Origin: an uncultured Prevotella sp.
GTDB lineage: Bacteria; Bacteroidota; Bacteroidia; Bacteroidales; Bacteroidaceae
DNA: 64,000 bases
Direction of reading: 5' to 3'
Assembly (NCBI GenBank): GCA_900543585.1
Contig: UQRP01000002.1
Location: 62,001 to 126,000 of the forward strand
The notes beneath the pieces are model-generated. The model saw only the letters and a program-made list of their open reading frames with translations, was not told the origin of the DNA and did no database searches. Positions 8,263-16,747 of this stretch are shown here, in pieces; the stretch's first letter is position 1; each line of letters starts with the position of its first letter. Position numbers and translations under genes: made by a program.

Positions 8263-9693
8263 CTATTTGGTATATTCATACGCACCGATGTCCGGTTTGT
8301 CATCACGGCGGATGCCATTGCGGTCGTCGGATAAGGCCGTCGCTTCGTTGCCTTTGTTGACAGCGGCAGAGGTCTCTTTCAGGCGGAAGTCATAGACGAG
8401 GTTGTAGATGTCTATCTTCTGGAAATGTTTCTCGCCCATCGTTGTCGTATCTTTCACATTCTCATAGATGACGTTGGAGAAGAGCAGACTGTCGCGTGTG
8501 GTAGGCTTTGGTGTACGAACGATGCAGTCCTCAAACTTCCAGTTCTTTACTGCTGCTGTGTCTTTGACGGTAGCCATGAAGACATCGTCAGCATAGCCTG
8601 TGACAAGCGAGTTGCGCATGATCATATTGAGAATAGGCTTGGCATCGCTCATGGCGAAGGCAGCACCACAACGGGAGTCGAAGGGATAGAACTGGGCCAG
8701 GGTGCAGCCGTTGATCTCAGTATATCCGCCATCGATATGCAGACAGTCGTAGAGCGTATTGGTCAGCTGGCTGTCTTCTATGGTCAGTCGGGCGTTGACG
8801 GCATGGAGACCATAGCCTTGACAGTTATGGATGGTAGCATGCGAGAGAGTCAGCTTCTGTTTGGAGATGTCGGAAGAGTCTATTTCTATACCATTATTCG
8901 TACTGTGAATGTCGGTATATATGATTTCGTTGTCATACGAGGAGCTGTAAAGATGCACGCCCATCCACTGTGCCGGCACGCGGTCGTAGGGCAGATAGTC
9001 GAACATCCGGTCGATACGGTCGCCACGCAGGACAACGTTGTTCTCCGCCGTACCCCTTGACAGCAGTCGGCCATAGACATTAAGAGCGGCGTCAGCGTGG
9101 AAATAGAGTTGTGTGCCGGGGGCTATCGTCAGTGTGGCACCGCTGTCAACCCTCAGCCCACCGTAGATAACGGTAGGTGTCCCGTTGGAGCTGATGGTGG
9201 AGTCGCGGCTGATTCTCACATTCTTGAGCAGCCTTGCATTCCATGCAAAGGCGGTGAGGTTGACCTTCTGCTCCACACCACTCTCTAATGTAAACACCAG
9301 ATTGTCGGCTGTCAGGGTCGGCTCTGCCGCACTAACGGTAGGCAGCGTGGCCTCCACCAAGACCCTCACGCTGTCTTTATTGCGAATCTCCACCTCGTCG
9401 GTCTCGTAATTGCGGCCTTTGCCTAAGTAGATGCCGTCGACGTTGACTCTGAATCCGGAGCTGCTGCCATTTTCCAGCCGCACACTTTTGCATCGCAAGC
9501 CGTCGCCGGAGAAGTTGTAGACCCAGAAAGATTTGGTGGCTGAGGGCACATTACTGAACAGTGTGTCCATACGCACCGTATCGACAGAGAACGTCAGCCG
9601 ATTGACGGGTGACGTCGTAAAACTGTCCTCATCAGCACATGATACGCTGAGGAGGGCGGTTATAAACAGGAGTATGATGGTTATCTTCTTCAC
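8263..9693 (-). CDS. Right-handed beta-helix lipoprotein
   Basis: A 476-aa secreted protein. The N-terminus is a signal peptide ending in a lipobox (SVSC, Cys19), followed by acidic ADED, so it should be lipidated and possibly exported to the surface. An N-terminal beta-sandwich-like half with the sequence VDTVRMDTLFSNVPSATK precedes a parallel beta-helix half with repeated rungs (TIHNCQGYGLHAVNARLTIEDSQLTNT style, rich in Asn ladders) and ends in DDRNGIRRDDKPDIGAYEY, the ending common to Bacteroidota beta-helix proteins of the choice-of-anchor type. Such folds often bind or cut polysaccharide, but no catalytic residues were recognised, so no function is assigned. The gene lies 5 bp after the HAD gene. 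Confidence 0.82.
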   Translation of the reverse strand: MKKITIILLFITALLSVSCADEDSFTTSPVNRLTFSVDTVRMDTLFSNVPSATKSFWVYNFSGDGLRCKSVRLENGSSSGFRVNVDGIYLGKGRNYETDEVEIRNKDSVRVLVEATLPTVSAAEPTLTADNLVFTLESGVEQKVNLTAFAWNARLLKNVRISRDSTISSNGTPTVIYGGLRVDSGATLTIAPGTQLYFHADAALNVYGRLLSRGTAENNVVLRGDRIDRMFDYLPYDRVPAQWMGVHLYSSSYDNEIIYTDIHSTNNGIEIDSSDISKQKLTLSHATIHNCQGYGLHAVNARLTIEDSQLTNTLYDCLHIDGGYTEINGCTLAQFYPFDSRCGAAFAMSDAKPILNMIMRNSLVTGYADDVFMATVKDTAAVKNWKFEDCIVRTPKPTTRDSLLFSNVIYENVKDTTTMGEKHFQKIDIYNLVYDFRLKETSAAVNKGNEATALSDDRNGIRRDDKPDIGAYEYTK

Positions 9694-9698
9694 GCTAT

Positions 9699-10331
9699 TT
9701 AAACGAAAAGAGATCGTATTTTATTATTGTCAAGGTAATTTTCTATCACGATGTCAGCATATTTGGCCACTGTCTGCCGTGGGTTTGTCGTAGCCAGTCC
9801 CACACAGAACATCTTAGCGGCTTCAACGGCTTTCAGCCCATTGATGCTGTCCTCAAAGCCTACGCAGTCCGCTGGCGAGAGCGTGAAGCGCTGGGCAGCC
9901 TTCAGATAGCAGTCGGGGTCGGGCTTGCTGCATGCAAAGTCTTCACTGGTCAGGATGGCGTCAAAGAGGTCCTGAAAATGAGGGTGCGCATGGTAGACAT
10001 TCTGCATCTTCGCCTGGTTGCTGCTGGTCACCACAGCTGTCTTTACGCCCGCTGCCTTGAGCACCTTCATGAAGTCCTCAAAGCCGGGAAGATAGTCATA
10101 GTTCATGTGCTTCTCGAAGTCGTTGAGCTCAGTAGTAATCTTATCTTGCAAATCGGTCTTGCCGGCAAAGAACCGGTCATAGATTTGCACGAGCGTCATT
10201 CCTTTGATGGCATTGGCAAAGTCGGGGAGTTCAGGCACATAGGTCTCCCCGATATGACTCCAAAACACTGAATATTGTGTCTCTGTGTTGATGACGACGC
10301 CATCTAAATCGAAAAGTGCAGCTTTATACAT
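9699..10331 (-). CDS. HAD-family hydrolase, beta-phosphoglucomutase-like
   Basis: A 210-aa HAD subfamily IA enzyme with a helical cap. Motif I is FDLDGVVINT (nucleophile Asp8, acid/base Asp10), motif II is VVTSSNQ, the motif III lysine is in ACSKPDPD, and motif IV is VGFEDSINGLKA, the form typical of beta-phosphoglucomutase and 2-deoxyglucose-6-phosphatase relatives. Substrate is unknown; a sugar phosphate is likely. First gene of the leftward group with the beta-helix lipoprotein and cdd. Its upstream region contains a 22-bp tandem repeat and, further away, a minus-strand TAACTTTG box. Confidence 0.88.
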   Translation of the reverse strand: MYKAALFDLDGVVINTETQYSVFWSHIGETYVPELPDFANAIKGMTLVQIYDRFFAGKTDLQDKITTELNDFEKHMNYDYLPGFEDFMKVLKAAGVKTAVVTSSNQAKMQNVYHAHPHFQDLFDAILTSEDFACSKPDPDCYLKAAQRFTLSPADCVGFEDSINGLKAVEAAKMFCVGLATTNPRQTVAKYADIVIENYLDNNKIRSLFV

Positions 10332-10421
10332 TATTGTTCTTATTATCAGGTATTTATATCATGTGTTCAGTAGCAGCTATCTATCGCCGCGTCAGCCTCT
10401 CAACGGCTTCTGTGAGATATG

Positions 10422-10502
10422 TGGCAAATGCCACAGATGTCGTTGGCAAATGCCACGGATGTCGTTGGCAAATGCCACGGATGTCGTTGGCAAATGCCGT
10501 GC
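10422..10502. repeat. 22-bp tandem repeat with palindromic core, about 3.7 copies
   Basis: The 13-base core TGGCAAATGCCAC starts at 10422, 10444, 10466 and (changed at its end to TGGCAAATGCCGT) 10488, always 22 bp apart, with the spacer GATGTCGT kept almost unchanged. The core is a perfect inverted repeat, TGGCA-AA-TGCCA. The array sits in the divergent intergenic region between the HAD gene and rsmG. The 22-bp period is not a multiple of three, so it is not coding. There are no variable spacers, so this is not a CRISPR array. Confidence 0.9.
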
Positions 10503-10573
10503 ATCTTCCGCTGCTATAGCCGGATTCTTCTGAGCCTTTGAATTTTTTCACCTTTAAATATTCCGGTTGTCTG

Positions 10574-10602
10574 CAAAGTTACGGGAAAATATTGTAACTT
10601 TG
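10574..10602. promoter_or_regulatory. Facing -7 promoter boxes between the HAD gene and rsmG
   Basis: CAAAGTTAC at 10574-10582 and GTAACTTTG at 10594-10602 form a perfect 9-bp inverted repeat. Read outward, they are TAACTTTG boxes on the plus strand (27 bp before rsmG at 10629) and on the minus strand (toward the HAD gene, with a leader of about 240 nt that contains the 22-bp repeats). The plus-strand box is the better supported. Confidence 0.55.
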
Positions 10603-10628
10603 CAAAATTCGAAAAGAAAAACACAACG

Positions 10629-11252
10629 ATGGAATTGATAACACGATATTTCCCCGACCTGACAGCAGCCCAGCAGCGGCAGATTGACGCCCTTGACGCC
10701 CTTTACCGTGACTGGAATGCCAAGATAAACGTTATCTCGCGCAAAGACATCGACAACCTTTACCTTCACCATGTGCTTCACTCCCTCGCTATAGCGAAAG
10801 TTATCCGTTTCAAGCCAGGGACGAAGGTGCTCGACTTTGGTTGCGGGGGTGGCTTTCCCGGTATTCCGCTTGCCATCCTTTTCCCTGATTGCCATTTCCG
10901 ACTGATTGACGGGACGGGCAAGAAGGTCATGGTGGCATCTGAAGTTGCTAAGGCGATAGGTTTGAAGAATGTGGAGGCTGTGCACCGCCGCGGAGAGGAA
11001 GAGAAAGACAAGTTCGACTTTGTCGTCTCACGTGCTGTCATGCCGTTGCCTGACATGGTGAAAATTGTCAGAAAGAATATCTCTACCCAGCAGCACAACG
11101 CCTTGCAGAATGGCATCATTACCCTCAAGGGCGGCAACTTGGATGCCGAGATAAAACCATATCGCAAGATCATAGAGATTACAGCCATCTCAGACTTCTT
11201 CAGCGAGGAGTTTTTCGAGGAGAAGAATGTCGTATACCTTCCCGTATATTGA
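10629..11252 (+). CDS. rsmG: 16S rRNA (guanine527-N7)-methyltransferase RsmG
   Basis: A 207-aa Rossmann-fold methyltransferase (GidB family). The SAM-binding loop VLDFGCGGGFPGIPLA (near 65-80) and the preceding NVISRKDIDNLYLHHVLHSLA are characteristic, as is the VVSRAVMPLPDMV segment. It methylates N7 of G527 in the 530 loop of 16S rRNA; loss gives low-level streptomycin resistance in other bacteria. First gene of a rightward run. The start at 10629 is supported by the -7 box 27 bp upstream. Confidence 0.94.
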   Translation: MELITRYFPDLTAAQQRQIDALDALYRDWNAKINVISRKDIDNLYLHHVLHSLAIAKVIRFKPGTKVLDFGCGGGFPGIPLAILFPDCHFRLIDGTGKKVMVASEVAKAIGLKNVEAVHRRGEEEKDKFDFVVSRAVMPLPDMVKIVRKNISTQQHNALQNGIITLKGGNLDAEIKPYRKIIEITAISDFFSEEFFEEKNVVYLPVY

Positions 11253-11296
11253 CACGTGTTTTCTGATACCATTTCACCCTAAAACAAAACAATAAG

Positions 11297-11947
11297 ATGT
11301 TTGAAGTCAAGACTTTTATTTGCAATCCCATCAGAGAGAACACCTATATCGTGAGTGACGAGACTAAGGAGGCTGTCATCATCGACTGTGGTGCGTGGTA
11401 TGATGCTGAGAAAGCTGCTATCAAGGAATATATTACAGCTAACGGTCTGAAACCTGTCCATCTGATCGCTACTCATGGACACGTGGACCATCATCTTGGC
11501 GACAAGTTCGTGTTTGATACCTGGGGTTTGAAGCCCGAGCTTCATGGCAGTGATGAGCAGCTGATGAAGCAATTGCCCGAGCATGCCGCTGCCATCTGTG
11601 GAATCAACGGACTTACTTCCGCTGATTTTGCTCCTGTCGGCCGCTATTTTGATGGCAGTGATGTGATTATCTTTGGCAATCACAGCTTTACCATTCTTGA
11701 GGCTCCGGGTCATTCTCCCGGTGGTGTCGTCTTCTACTGTGAGGCAGAGAAGGCTGCTTTTACCGGAGACACACTCTTCCGTGGCAGCATTGGTCGGACG
11801 GACTTTGAAGGCGGGTCGATGTTCATGATTATCCAGAGCCTGCGCATGCTTTGTCAGCTGCCGGATACCGTCACCGTCTATCCGGGTCATGGCGAGCCCA
11901 CCACGATAGGTGCTGAGCTGGCTGCCAATCCATATCTTGACAGATAG
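11297..11947 (+). CDS. MBL-fold metallo-hydrolase, glyoxalase II-like
   Basis: A 216-aa single-domain metallo-beta-lactamase-fold protein. The metal motif THGHVDHHLG (His60, His62, Asp64, His65) is followed by APGHSPGGV, TGDTLFRGSIGRTD and PGHGEPTT, the full set for a binuclear zinc/iron site of the YcbL/glyoxalase II type. Such proteins hydrolyse thioesters such as S-lactoylglutathione or related small molecules; the physiological substrate here is unknown. It lacks the extra C-terminal helical domain of classical glyoxalase II. The ruvC start codon follows its stop directly with no gap, indicating co-transcription. Confidence 0.88.
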   Translation: MFEVKTFICNPIRENTYIVSDETKEAVIIDCGAWYDAEKAAIKEYITANGLKPVHLIATHGHVDHHLGDKFVFDTWGLKPELHGSDEQLMKQLPEHAAAICGINGLTSADFAPVGRYFDGSDVIIFGNHSFTILEAPGHSPGGVVFYCEAEKAAFTGDTLFRGSIGRTDFEGGSMFMIIQSLRMLCQLPDTVTVYPGHGEPTTIGAELAANPYLDR

Positions 11948-12505
11948 ATGGAGAAGATTATCCTTGGCATAGACCCCGGCACCAATGTGATGGGTTATGG
12001 CGTCTTACGGGCTAACGGCAACAAGGCCCAGCTTGTGGCCATGGGCGTTATCGACATGCGCCGGATGTCAGACCCCTATCTTCGTTTGGGCAGAATCTTC
12101 GAGCGTGTCACTGGCATCATCGATGAGTACCTCCCCGACGAAATGGCTATCGAGGCTCCCTTCTTTGGCAAGAATGTGCAGTCTATGCTCAAGTTAGGTC
12201 GCGCCCAGGGGGTGGCCATAGCGGCAGCCATCCATCATGATGTGCCCATCCATGAGTATGCGCCGCTGAAGATAAAAATGGCTATCACAGGTCAAGGGCA
12301 GGCATCTAAGGAGCAGGTCGCCGGCATGTTGCAGCGGCTGCTGAATATTGACGAGAAAGATATGCCGAAGTTTATGGACGCTACCGATGCCTTGGGCGCT
12401 GCCTACTGCCATTTCCTGCAGCTGTCGACACCGGAGACGGGGGCTCGCCATTACAATTCCTGGAAGGACTTCGTCACAAAGAACGCCAATCGTGTCAGTC
12501 GATAG
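11948..12505 (+). CDS. ruvC: Crossover junction endodeoxyribonuclease RuvC
   Basis: A 185-aa RNase H-fold resolvase. ILGIDPGTNVMGYGV carries the first catalytic Asp (Asp9); IEAPFFGKNVQSMLKLGRAQG holds the catalytic Glu and the DNA-binding loop; DATDALGAAYCH near the C-terminus supplies the last two acidic residues. It cuts Holliday junctions symmetrically in recombination, working with RuvAB, which are not in this window. It starts on the base after the MBL hydrolase stop codon. Confidence 0.95.
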   Translation: MEKIILGIDPGTNVMGYGVLRANGNKAQLVAMGVIDMRRMSDPYLRLGRIFERVTGIIDEYLPDEMAIEAPFFGKNVQSMLKLGRAQGVAIAAAIHHDVPIHEYAPLKIKMAITGQGQASKEQVAGMLQRLLNIDEKDMPKFMDATDALGAAYCHFLQLSTPETGARHYNSWKDFVTKNANRVSR

Positions 12506-12549
12506 CGGAGGTTTGTTTAGTAAACGCATAAAACACAAGAATATAAGTT

Positions 12550-14034
12550 ATGCAGAAGATTATCAACATAGTGAACGGTGTTGTCCGTATGCCATCATGG
12601 CGTATGGCGGAGCCAGTCAATTTCACGACTCTCGACGGTGAGCAGCTCGCCATCGTCGGTCCTAATGGTGGTGGCAAGACGATGCTGGTCAATATCATCA
12701 CGGGCAGTCATCCGCTTCTCATGCACGACCCTGAGTATGATTTTGCACCGAGCACACAGAAACTTGTCTCTGACAACATCAAATACATCACCTTCCGTGA
12801 TGCCTATGGTGGCGATAACGACCGCACCTATTATTTGCAGCAGCGTTGGAACCAGACAGAGATAGACGACAGCACGCCGACCGTGGGTGAGCGCTTGGAG
12901 ATGGCCTACCGCTCGGCAGGCGCCGATACCCCAGAGCGGCAGGCGCTGCGTGAAGAACTCTACGACATGTTCAATATGCGGGCGCTGCTTGACAAGCACA
13001 TCATTCTGCTCTCCAGTGGTGAGCTGCGCAAACTCAAGCTCACGGAGACGCTCTTCTCCCGACCGCGTGTCCTTATCATGGACAACCCCTTCATCGGACT
13101 TGATGCAGGTACGCGAGACCAGCTGAAGCAGCTCTTCGCCACAATCGTCAGCCGTGAGACCTTGCAGATTATCCTTGTGCTGTCAAAGACCGATGACATT
13201 CCCGACTTTATCACCCATGTCGTTGAGGTGCGCGACATGAAGGTGGGCGAGAAGATGACGCGTGAGGAATATCTCGCCCGTCGTCAGCAGGTGCCAGCCC
13301 ATGTCCTGTCCGATGACAAGCGTCAAGCCATCCTCAACCTGCCGTACAGCGATGAGGAATACCACACGAAGGAAGTGGCTCACCTCAACCATGTCTCCAT
13401 CCGTTATGGTGAGCGCACTATCCTCAAGGACCTCGACTGGACGGTCCTCAACGGCGAGCGTTGGGCTTTAGGAGGTCAGAACGGTGCAGGAAAGTCTACA
13501 CTGTTGAGTTTGATTTGTGCTGATAACCCCCAGAGCTATGCCTGCGACATCTCCCTCTTTGGTATACCCCGTGGCAGTGGAGAGAGCATCTGGGACATTA
13601 AGAAGCATATCGGCTATGTCTCACCGGAGATGCACAGAGCTTATCAGAAAGATATTCCGGCGATCCGCATTGTGGCCAGTGGTCTGAAAGATTCCGTGGG
13701 GCTCTATGTCAAGCCTACGGGGCAGGAGATTGACATCTGCCGCTTCTGGATGGACGTCTTTGGCCTGGAGGGCTTGGAGAATACCACCTTCCTCAAACTG
13801 TCGAGTGGCGAGCAGCGCCTGGTGCTCCTGGCCCGCGCCTTTGTCAAAGATCCGGAGCTTCTTATCCTTGACGAGCCGTTGCATGGACTTGACAACGCCA
13901 ACCGTCAGCTCGTCAAGGATGTCATAGATACTTTCATGCAGCGCCGCAACAAGACGCTCATCATGGTTACCCACTACGAGAATGAACTGCCAGAGTGCAT
14001 AGACCACCGGCTGCGTCTCATTCGTCATATATAA
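12550..14034 (+). CDS. Double ABC ATPase, ModF-like
   Basis: A 494-aa protein with two ABC nucleotide-binding domains and no membrane segment. First Walker A GPNGGGKT at 37-44 with signature LSSGELRKLKL; second Walker A GGQNGAGKST with GYVSPEMHRAY as Q-loop region, signature LSSGEQRLVLLARA and Walker B LLILDEPLHGLD. The order and the IGYVSPEMHRAYQ stretch match ModF/PhrA, a cytosolic protein of unclear role often annotated as molybdate-related. No permease or molybdate binding protein is near, so a transport role is not supported here. It could instead act as a soluble ABC protein. Both sites look catalytically complete. Confidence 0.85.
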   Translation: MQKIINIVNGVVRMPSWRMAEPVNFTTLDGEQLAIVGPNGGGKTMLVNIITGSHPLLMHDPEYDFAPSTQKLVSDNIKYITFRDAYGGDNDRTYYLQQRWNQTEIDDSTPTVGERLEMAYRSAGADTPERQALREELYDMFNMRALLDKHIILLSSGELRKLKLTETLFSRPRVLIMDNPFIGLDAGTRDQLKQLFATIVSRETLQIILVLSKTDDIPDFITHVVEVRDMKVGEKMTREEYLARRQQVPAHVLSDDKRQAILNLPYSDEEYHTKEVAHLNHVSIRYGERTILKDLDWTVLNGERWALGGQNGAGKSTLLSLICADNPQSYACDISLFGIPRGSGESIWDIKKHIGYVSPEMHRAYQKDIPAIRIVASGLKDSVGLYVKPTGQEIDICRFWMDVFGLEGLENTTFLKLSSGEQRLVLLARAFVKDPELLILDEPLHGLDNANRQLVKDVIDTFMQRRNKTLIMVTHYENELPECIDHRLRLIRHI

Positions 14035-14054
14035 ATAATGTGCAACATCCAACG

Positions 14055-15785
14055 ATGAAAAAGATTTTTTTCTTCCTCATGCTACTGTGTTCCTCTCTCT
14101 GCGCTTCTGCTCAGCGTCTTGAATTGCGTGTCATAGAGACCAGTGATGTACATGGTTCCTTCTTCCCTTATGATCTCATCGAGCGTAAGCCTAAGGCCGG
14201 GAGCATGGCGCGCGTGAGCAGCTATGTGAAGCGCTTGCGGCAGCAGTATGGCAACCGTCTCCTGCTCCTCGATAACGGGGATATTCTGCAAGGACAGCCT
14301 GTGAGCTACTATTCCAACTTCATGGATACAACGGATATAAATATTGCCGCCCAGGTTATCAACTATATGCACTATGATGCCGAGACCATCGGCAATCATG
14401 ATGTGGAGCCTGGACACAAGGTTTATGATAAGTGGCTCTCCGAGGTTAGCTGCCCTGTCTTGGGGGCTAATGTGATTGATACGCGCAGTGGCAAGCCCTA
14501 TCTGAAACCTTATGCTATCCTTGAGCGCCAAGGCTGCCGTATCGCTGTCTTTGGTATGATTACACCGGCCATTCCCAACTGGCTGGCACCGAATATCTGG
14601 TCGGGTCTGCGCTTCGACGAGATGGTGTCGACGGCCAAATACTGGATGAAAGTGATGCGTGAGAACGAGAAGGCTGACGTCGTCATCGGCCTCTTCCATT
14701 CTGGTAAGTCGGGTGGTATCACCACGCCAACCTATGAGGAGGATGCCTCTGAGAAGGTGGCTCAGGAGGTGCCGGGCTTCGACCTTGTACTCTTCGGCCA
14801 CGACCATACGCGGCATTGCGACAAGGTGGCCAATACCGCCGGCGACAGCGTGCTGTGTATGGATCCTGCCAATAACGCTATAACAGTCTCTGATGCGACC
14901 ATCGCCCTTGAGAAAGAAAATGGTAGATGGGGCGTGAAGAATGTTGACGGGCGTCTCTATGATGTCACGCAAGAGCCTATCGATGAGGACTATATCAGCC
15001 ATTTCAAGACCTACACGGACAAGGTCGACTCCTTTGCCAACGAGAAGATCGGAGAGTTTAAGAATACCATCTCTACCGCTGACAGCTATTTTGGCAACTC
15101 GGCCTTCAATGACCTTATTCTGAACCTTCAGTTGCAGATAACACATGCTGATGTGGCATTCAACGCACCATTGTCTTTCAATGCCACCATCAAGGCTGGT
15201 CCCGTCTATATGAGTGACATGTTCAAGCTGTACAAGTATGAGAACATGCTCTATGTGATGCGCCTCACGGGCGACGAGATTCGCAAGCACCTTGAGATGA
15301 GCTACGACTTGTGGATGAACACGATGAAGAGTCCTGACGACCATCTGTTGCTCCTTGACAAGCGTACCAGCGGAGACGCACAGCGCCTTGGCTTTAAGAA
15401 TTTCTCATTCAACTTCGACGCTGCGGCTGGTATCGACTATACGGTAGATGTCACAAAGCCTGACGGACAGAAAGTTACCATTCTGCGTATGAGCAATGGC
15501 GAGCCTTTTGACCCGCATAAATGGTACCGTGTGGCTGTCAATAGCTACCGTGGCAATGGTGGTGGTGAGCTGCTTACCAAAGGTGCGGGAATCCCCAAGG
15601 ATAGTCTGGAGAGCCGTATCATCTGGCGGAGTGACAAAGATCAGCGTTACTATCTCATGCAGGAGATTCGCCGGCAGAAGGTCCTGGACCCTCAACCCAA
15701 CCACAACTGGAAGGTGATTCCGGAAGCATGGACAAAGGCTGCTGCCAAACGCGATTATGAGCTGCTCTTCGGAAGCAAGAAATAA
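14055..15785 (+). CDS. Secreted bifunctional 5'-nucleotidase / 2',3'-cyclic phosphodiesterase (UshA-like)
   Basis: A 576-aa exported enzyme with a cleavable signal peptide (cut after CASAQ, residue 20). The N-terminal metallophosphatase domain shows ETSDVHGSF (metal Asp and His), DNGDILQGQ, IGNHDVE and LFGHDHTRH. The C-terminal 5_nucleotid_C domain binds the base (NSYRGNGGGELL and flanking aromatic residues). It should dephosphorylate external nucleotides in the periplasm so that the nucleosides can be taken up. The start at 14055 is chosen over 13995 because it gives an MKK signal peptide directly. It lies 20 bp after the double ABC ATPase. Confidence 0.9.
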   Translation: MKKIFFFLMLLCSSLCASAQRLELRVIETSDVHGSFFPYDLIERKPKAGSMARVSSYVKRLRQQYGNRLLLLDNGDILQGQPVSYYSNFMDTTDINIAAQVINYMHYDAETIGNHDVEPGHKVYDKWLSEVSCPVLGANVIDTRSGKPYLKPYAILERQGCRIAVFGMITPAIPNWLAPNIWSGLRFDEMVSTAKYWMKVMRENEKADVVIGLFHSGKSGGITTPTYEEDASEKVAQEVPGFDLVLFGHDHTRHCDKVANTAGDSVLCMDPANNAITVSDATIALEKENGRWGVKNVDGRLYDVTQEPIDEDYISHFKTYTDKVDSFANEKIGEFKNTISTADSYFGNSAFNDLILNLQLQITHADVAFNAPLSFNATIKAGPVYMSDMFKLYKYENMLYVMRLTGDEIRKHLEMSYDLWMNTMKSPDDHLLLLDKRTSGDAQRLGFKNFSFNFDAAAGIDYTVDVTKPDGQKVTILRMSNGEPFDPHKWYRVAVNSYRGNGGGELLTKGAGIPKDSLESRIIWRSDKDQRYYLMQEIRRQKVLDPQPNHNWKVIPEAWTKAAAKRDYELLFGSKK

Positions 15786-15832
15786 CGGCTTCGCATACGA
15801 ACAGTAAGATTCGGTAATAAAACTTTGAAGTA

Positions 15833-16708
15833 ATGACTGACGCTATAAACGCTTCACCCGCATCTTGTGGCGGGACGCTCTTTTTTATTTTTTCTAAGAC
15901 TTCGTTGCTTCTCCAGCGGCAGTCCGATGGCTCCTACACTATCCCGTGTACTGCTGAGGTACCTGTCAAGGTCCATCCTTGGACGCTCATTATGAATGTC
16001 ACGCCCATGGAGGATGGCACACTCGTCAAAACGCTGAATATAGAGAGTCCCGGTACGATAGAGATTACCGATGAAGGATTGCGGAGTGCGGGGTATGAGT
16101 TTATCGGTCTGCGTGCGTCTTTCGACTACCTGCCTCTCGACCTCTATCTCAAGGCCGGCAAGTGTCAGGAACTGCTCTACTGGGATCACAACACCCAGTT
16201 TTGTGGAGTCTGCGGCGCACCGATGAAGATGCATACTGACATCTCCAAACGTTGTACGGCTTGTGGTAAGGAGGTGTGGCCGCAACTCGCTACAGCCATC
16301 ATCGTCCTCATCCATCGTGGCGACGAGGTTCTGCTGGTTCATGCCCGCAACTTCAAAGGCGATTTCTATGGCCTTGTGGCCGGTTTTGTCGAGACAGGCG
16401 AGACCCTTGAGCAGGCTGTAGCACGCGAGGTGATGGAAGAGACGCATCTTACCATTAAGAATCTCACCTATTTCGGCTCACAGCCGTGGCCTTATCCATG
16501 TGGCTTGATGGTGGGATTCATGGCCGAGTATGAGTCCGGGGATATTCACCTTCAGCGTTCAGAACTCTCTCGTGGAGCTTGGTTCAGGTATGACAAACTA
16601 CCACAGATTCCTCAGAAGCTGAGCATAGCGCGGAAGATTATCGACAAATGGCTCAAAGGCTATGGTCTGAAATATGTTGACTCTACCGGTAAAGAAGAGA
16701 AGATCTGA
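15833..16708 (+). CDS. nudC: NADH pyrophosphatase / NUDIX hydrolase, NudC type
   Basis: A 291-aa NudC-like protein. A zinc ribbon CGVCGAP...CTACG (four cysteines near 122-145) precedes the Nudix box GFVETGETLEQAVAREVMEE, and GSQPWPYP matches the SQPWPFP motif that marks NADH-specific Nudix enzymes. NudC cleaves NADH and removes NAD caps from RNA. The N-terminal part is less conserved, as usual. The gene stands 47 bp after the 5'-nucleotidase and 39 bp before the CHU_C protein. Confidence 0.9.
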   Translation: MTDAINASPASCGGTLFFIFSKTSLLLQRQSDGSYTIPCTAEVPVKVHPWTLIMNVTPMEDGTLVKTLNIESPGTIEITDEGLRSAGYEFIGLRASFDYLPLDLYLKAGKCQELLYWDHNTQFCGVCGAPMKMHTDISKRCTACGKEVWPQLATAIIVLIHRGDEVLLVHARNFKGDFYGLVAGFVETGETLEQAVAREVMEETHLTIKNLTYFGSQPWPYPCGLMVGFMAEYESGDIHLQRSELSRGAWFRYDKLPQIPQKLSIARKIIDKWLKGYGLKYVDSTGKEEKI

Positions 16709-16747
16709 AGTCGGTCTGCAATCACCATTTCTAAATAGTAAAAACAG

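Noticed and set aside
10422..10502. Regularly spaced repeats as a CRISPR array
   Set aside because: The repeat period is 22 bp with a constant spacer; there are no variable spacers and no cas genes.
14082..15344. Minus-strand open frame of 420 codons opposite the 5'-nucleotidase gene
   Set aside because: It lies fully inside a well-supported gene, shows no recognisable domain and has the composition expected of a reverse-frame shadow.
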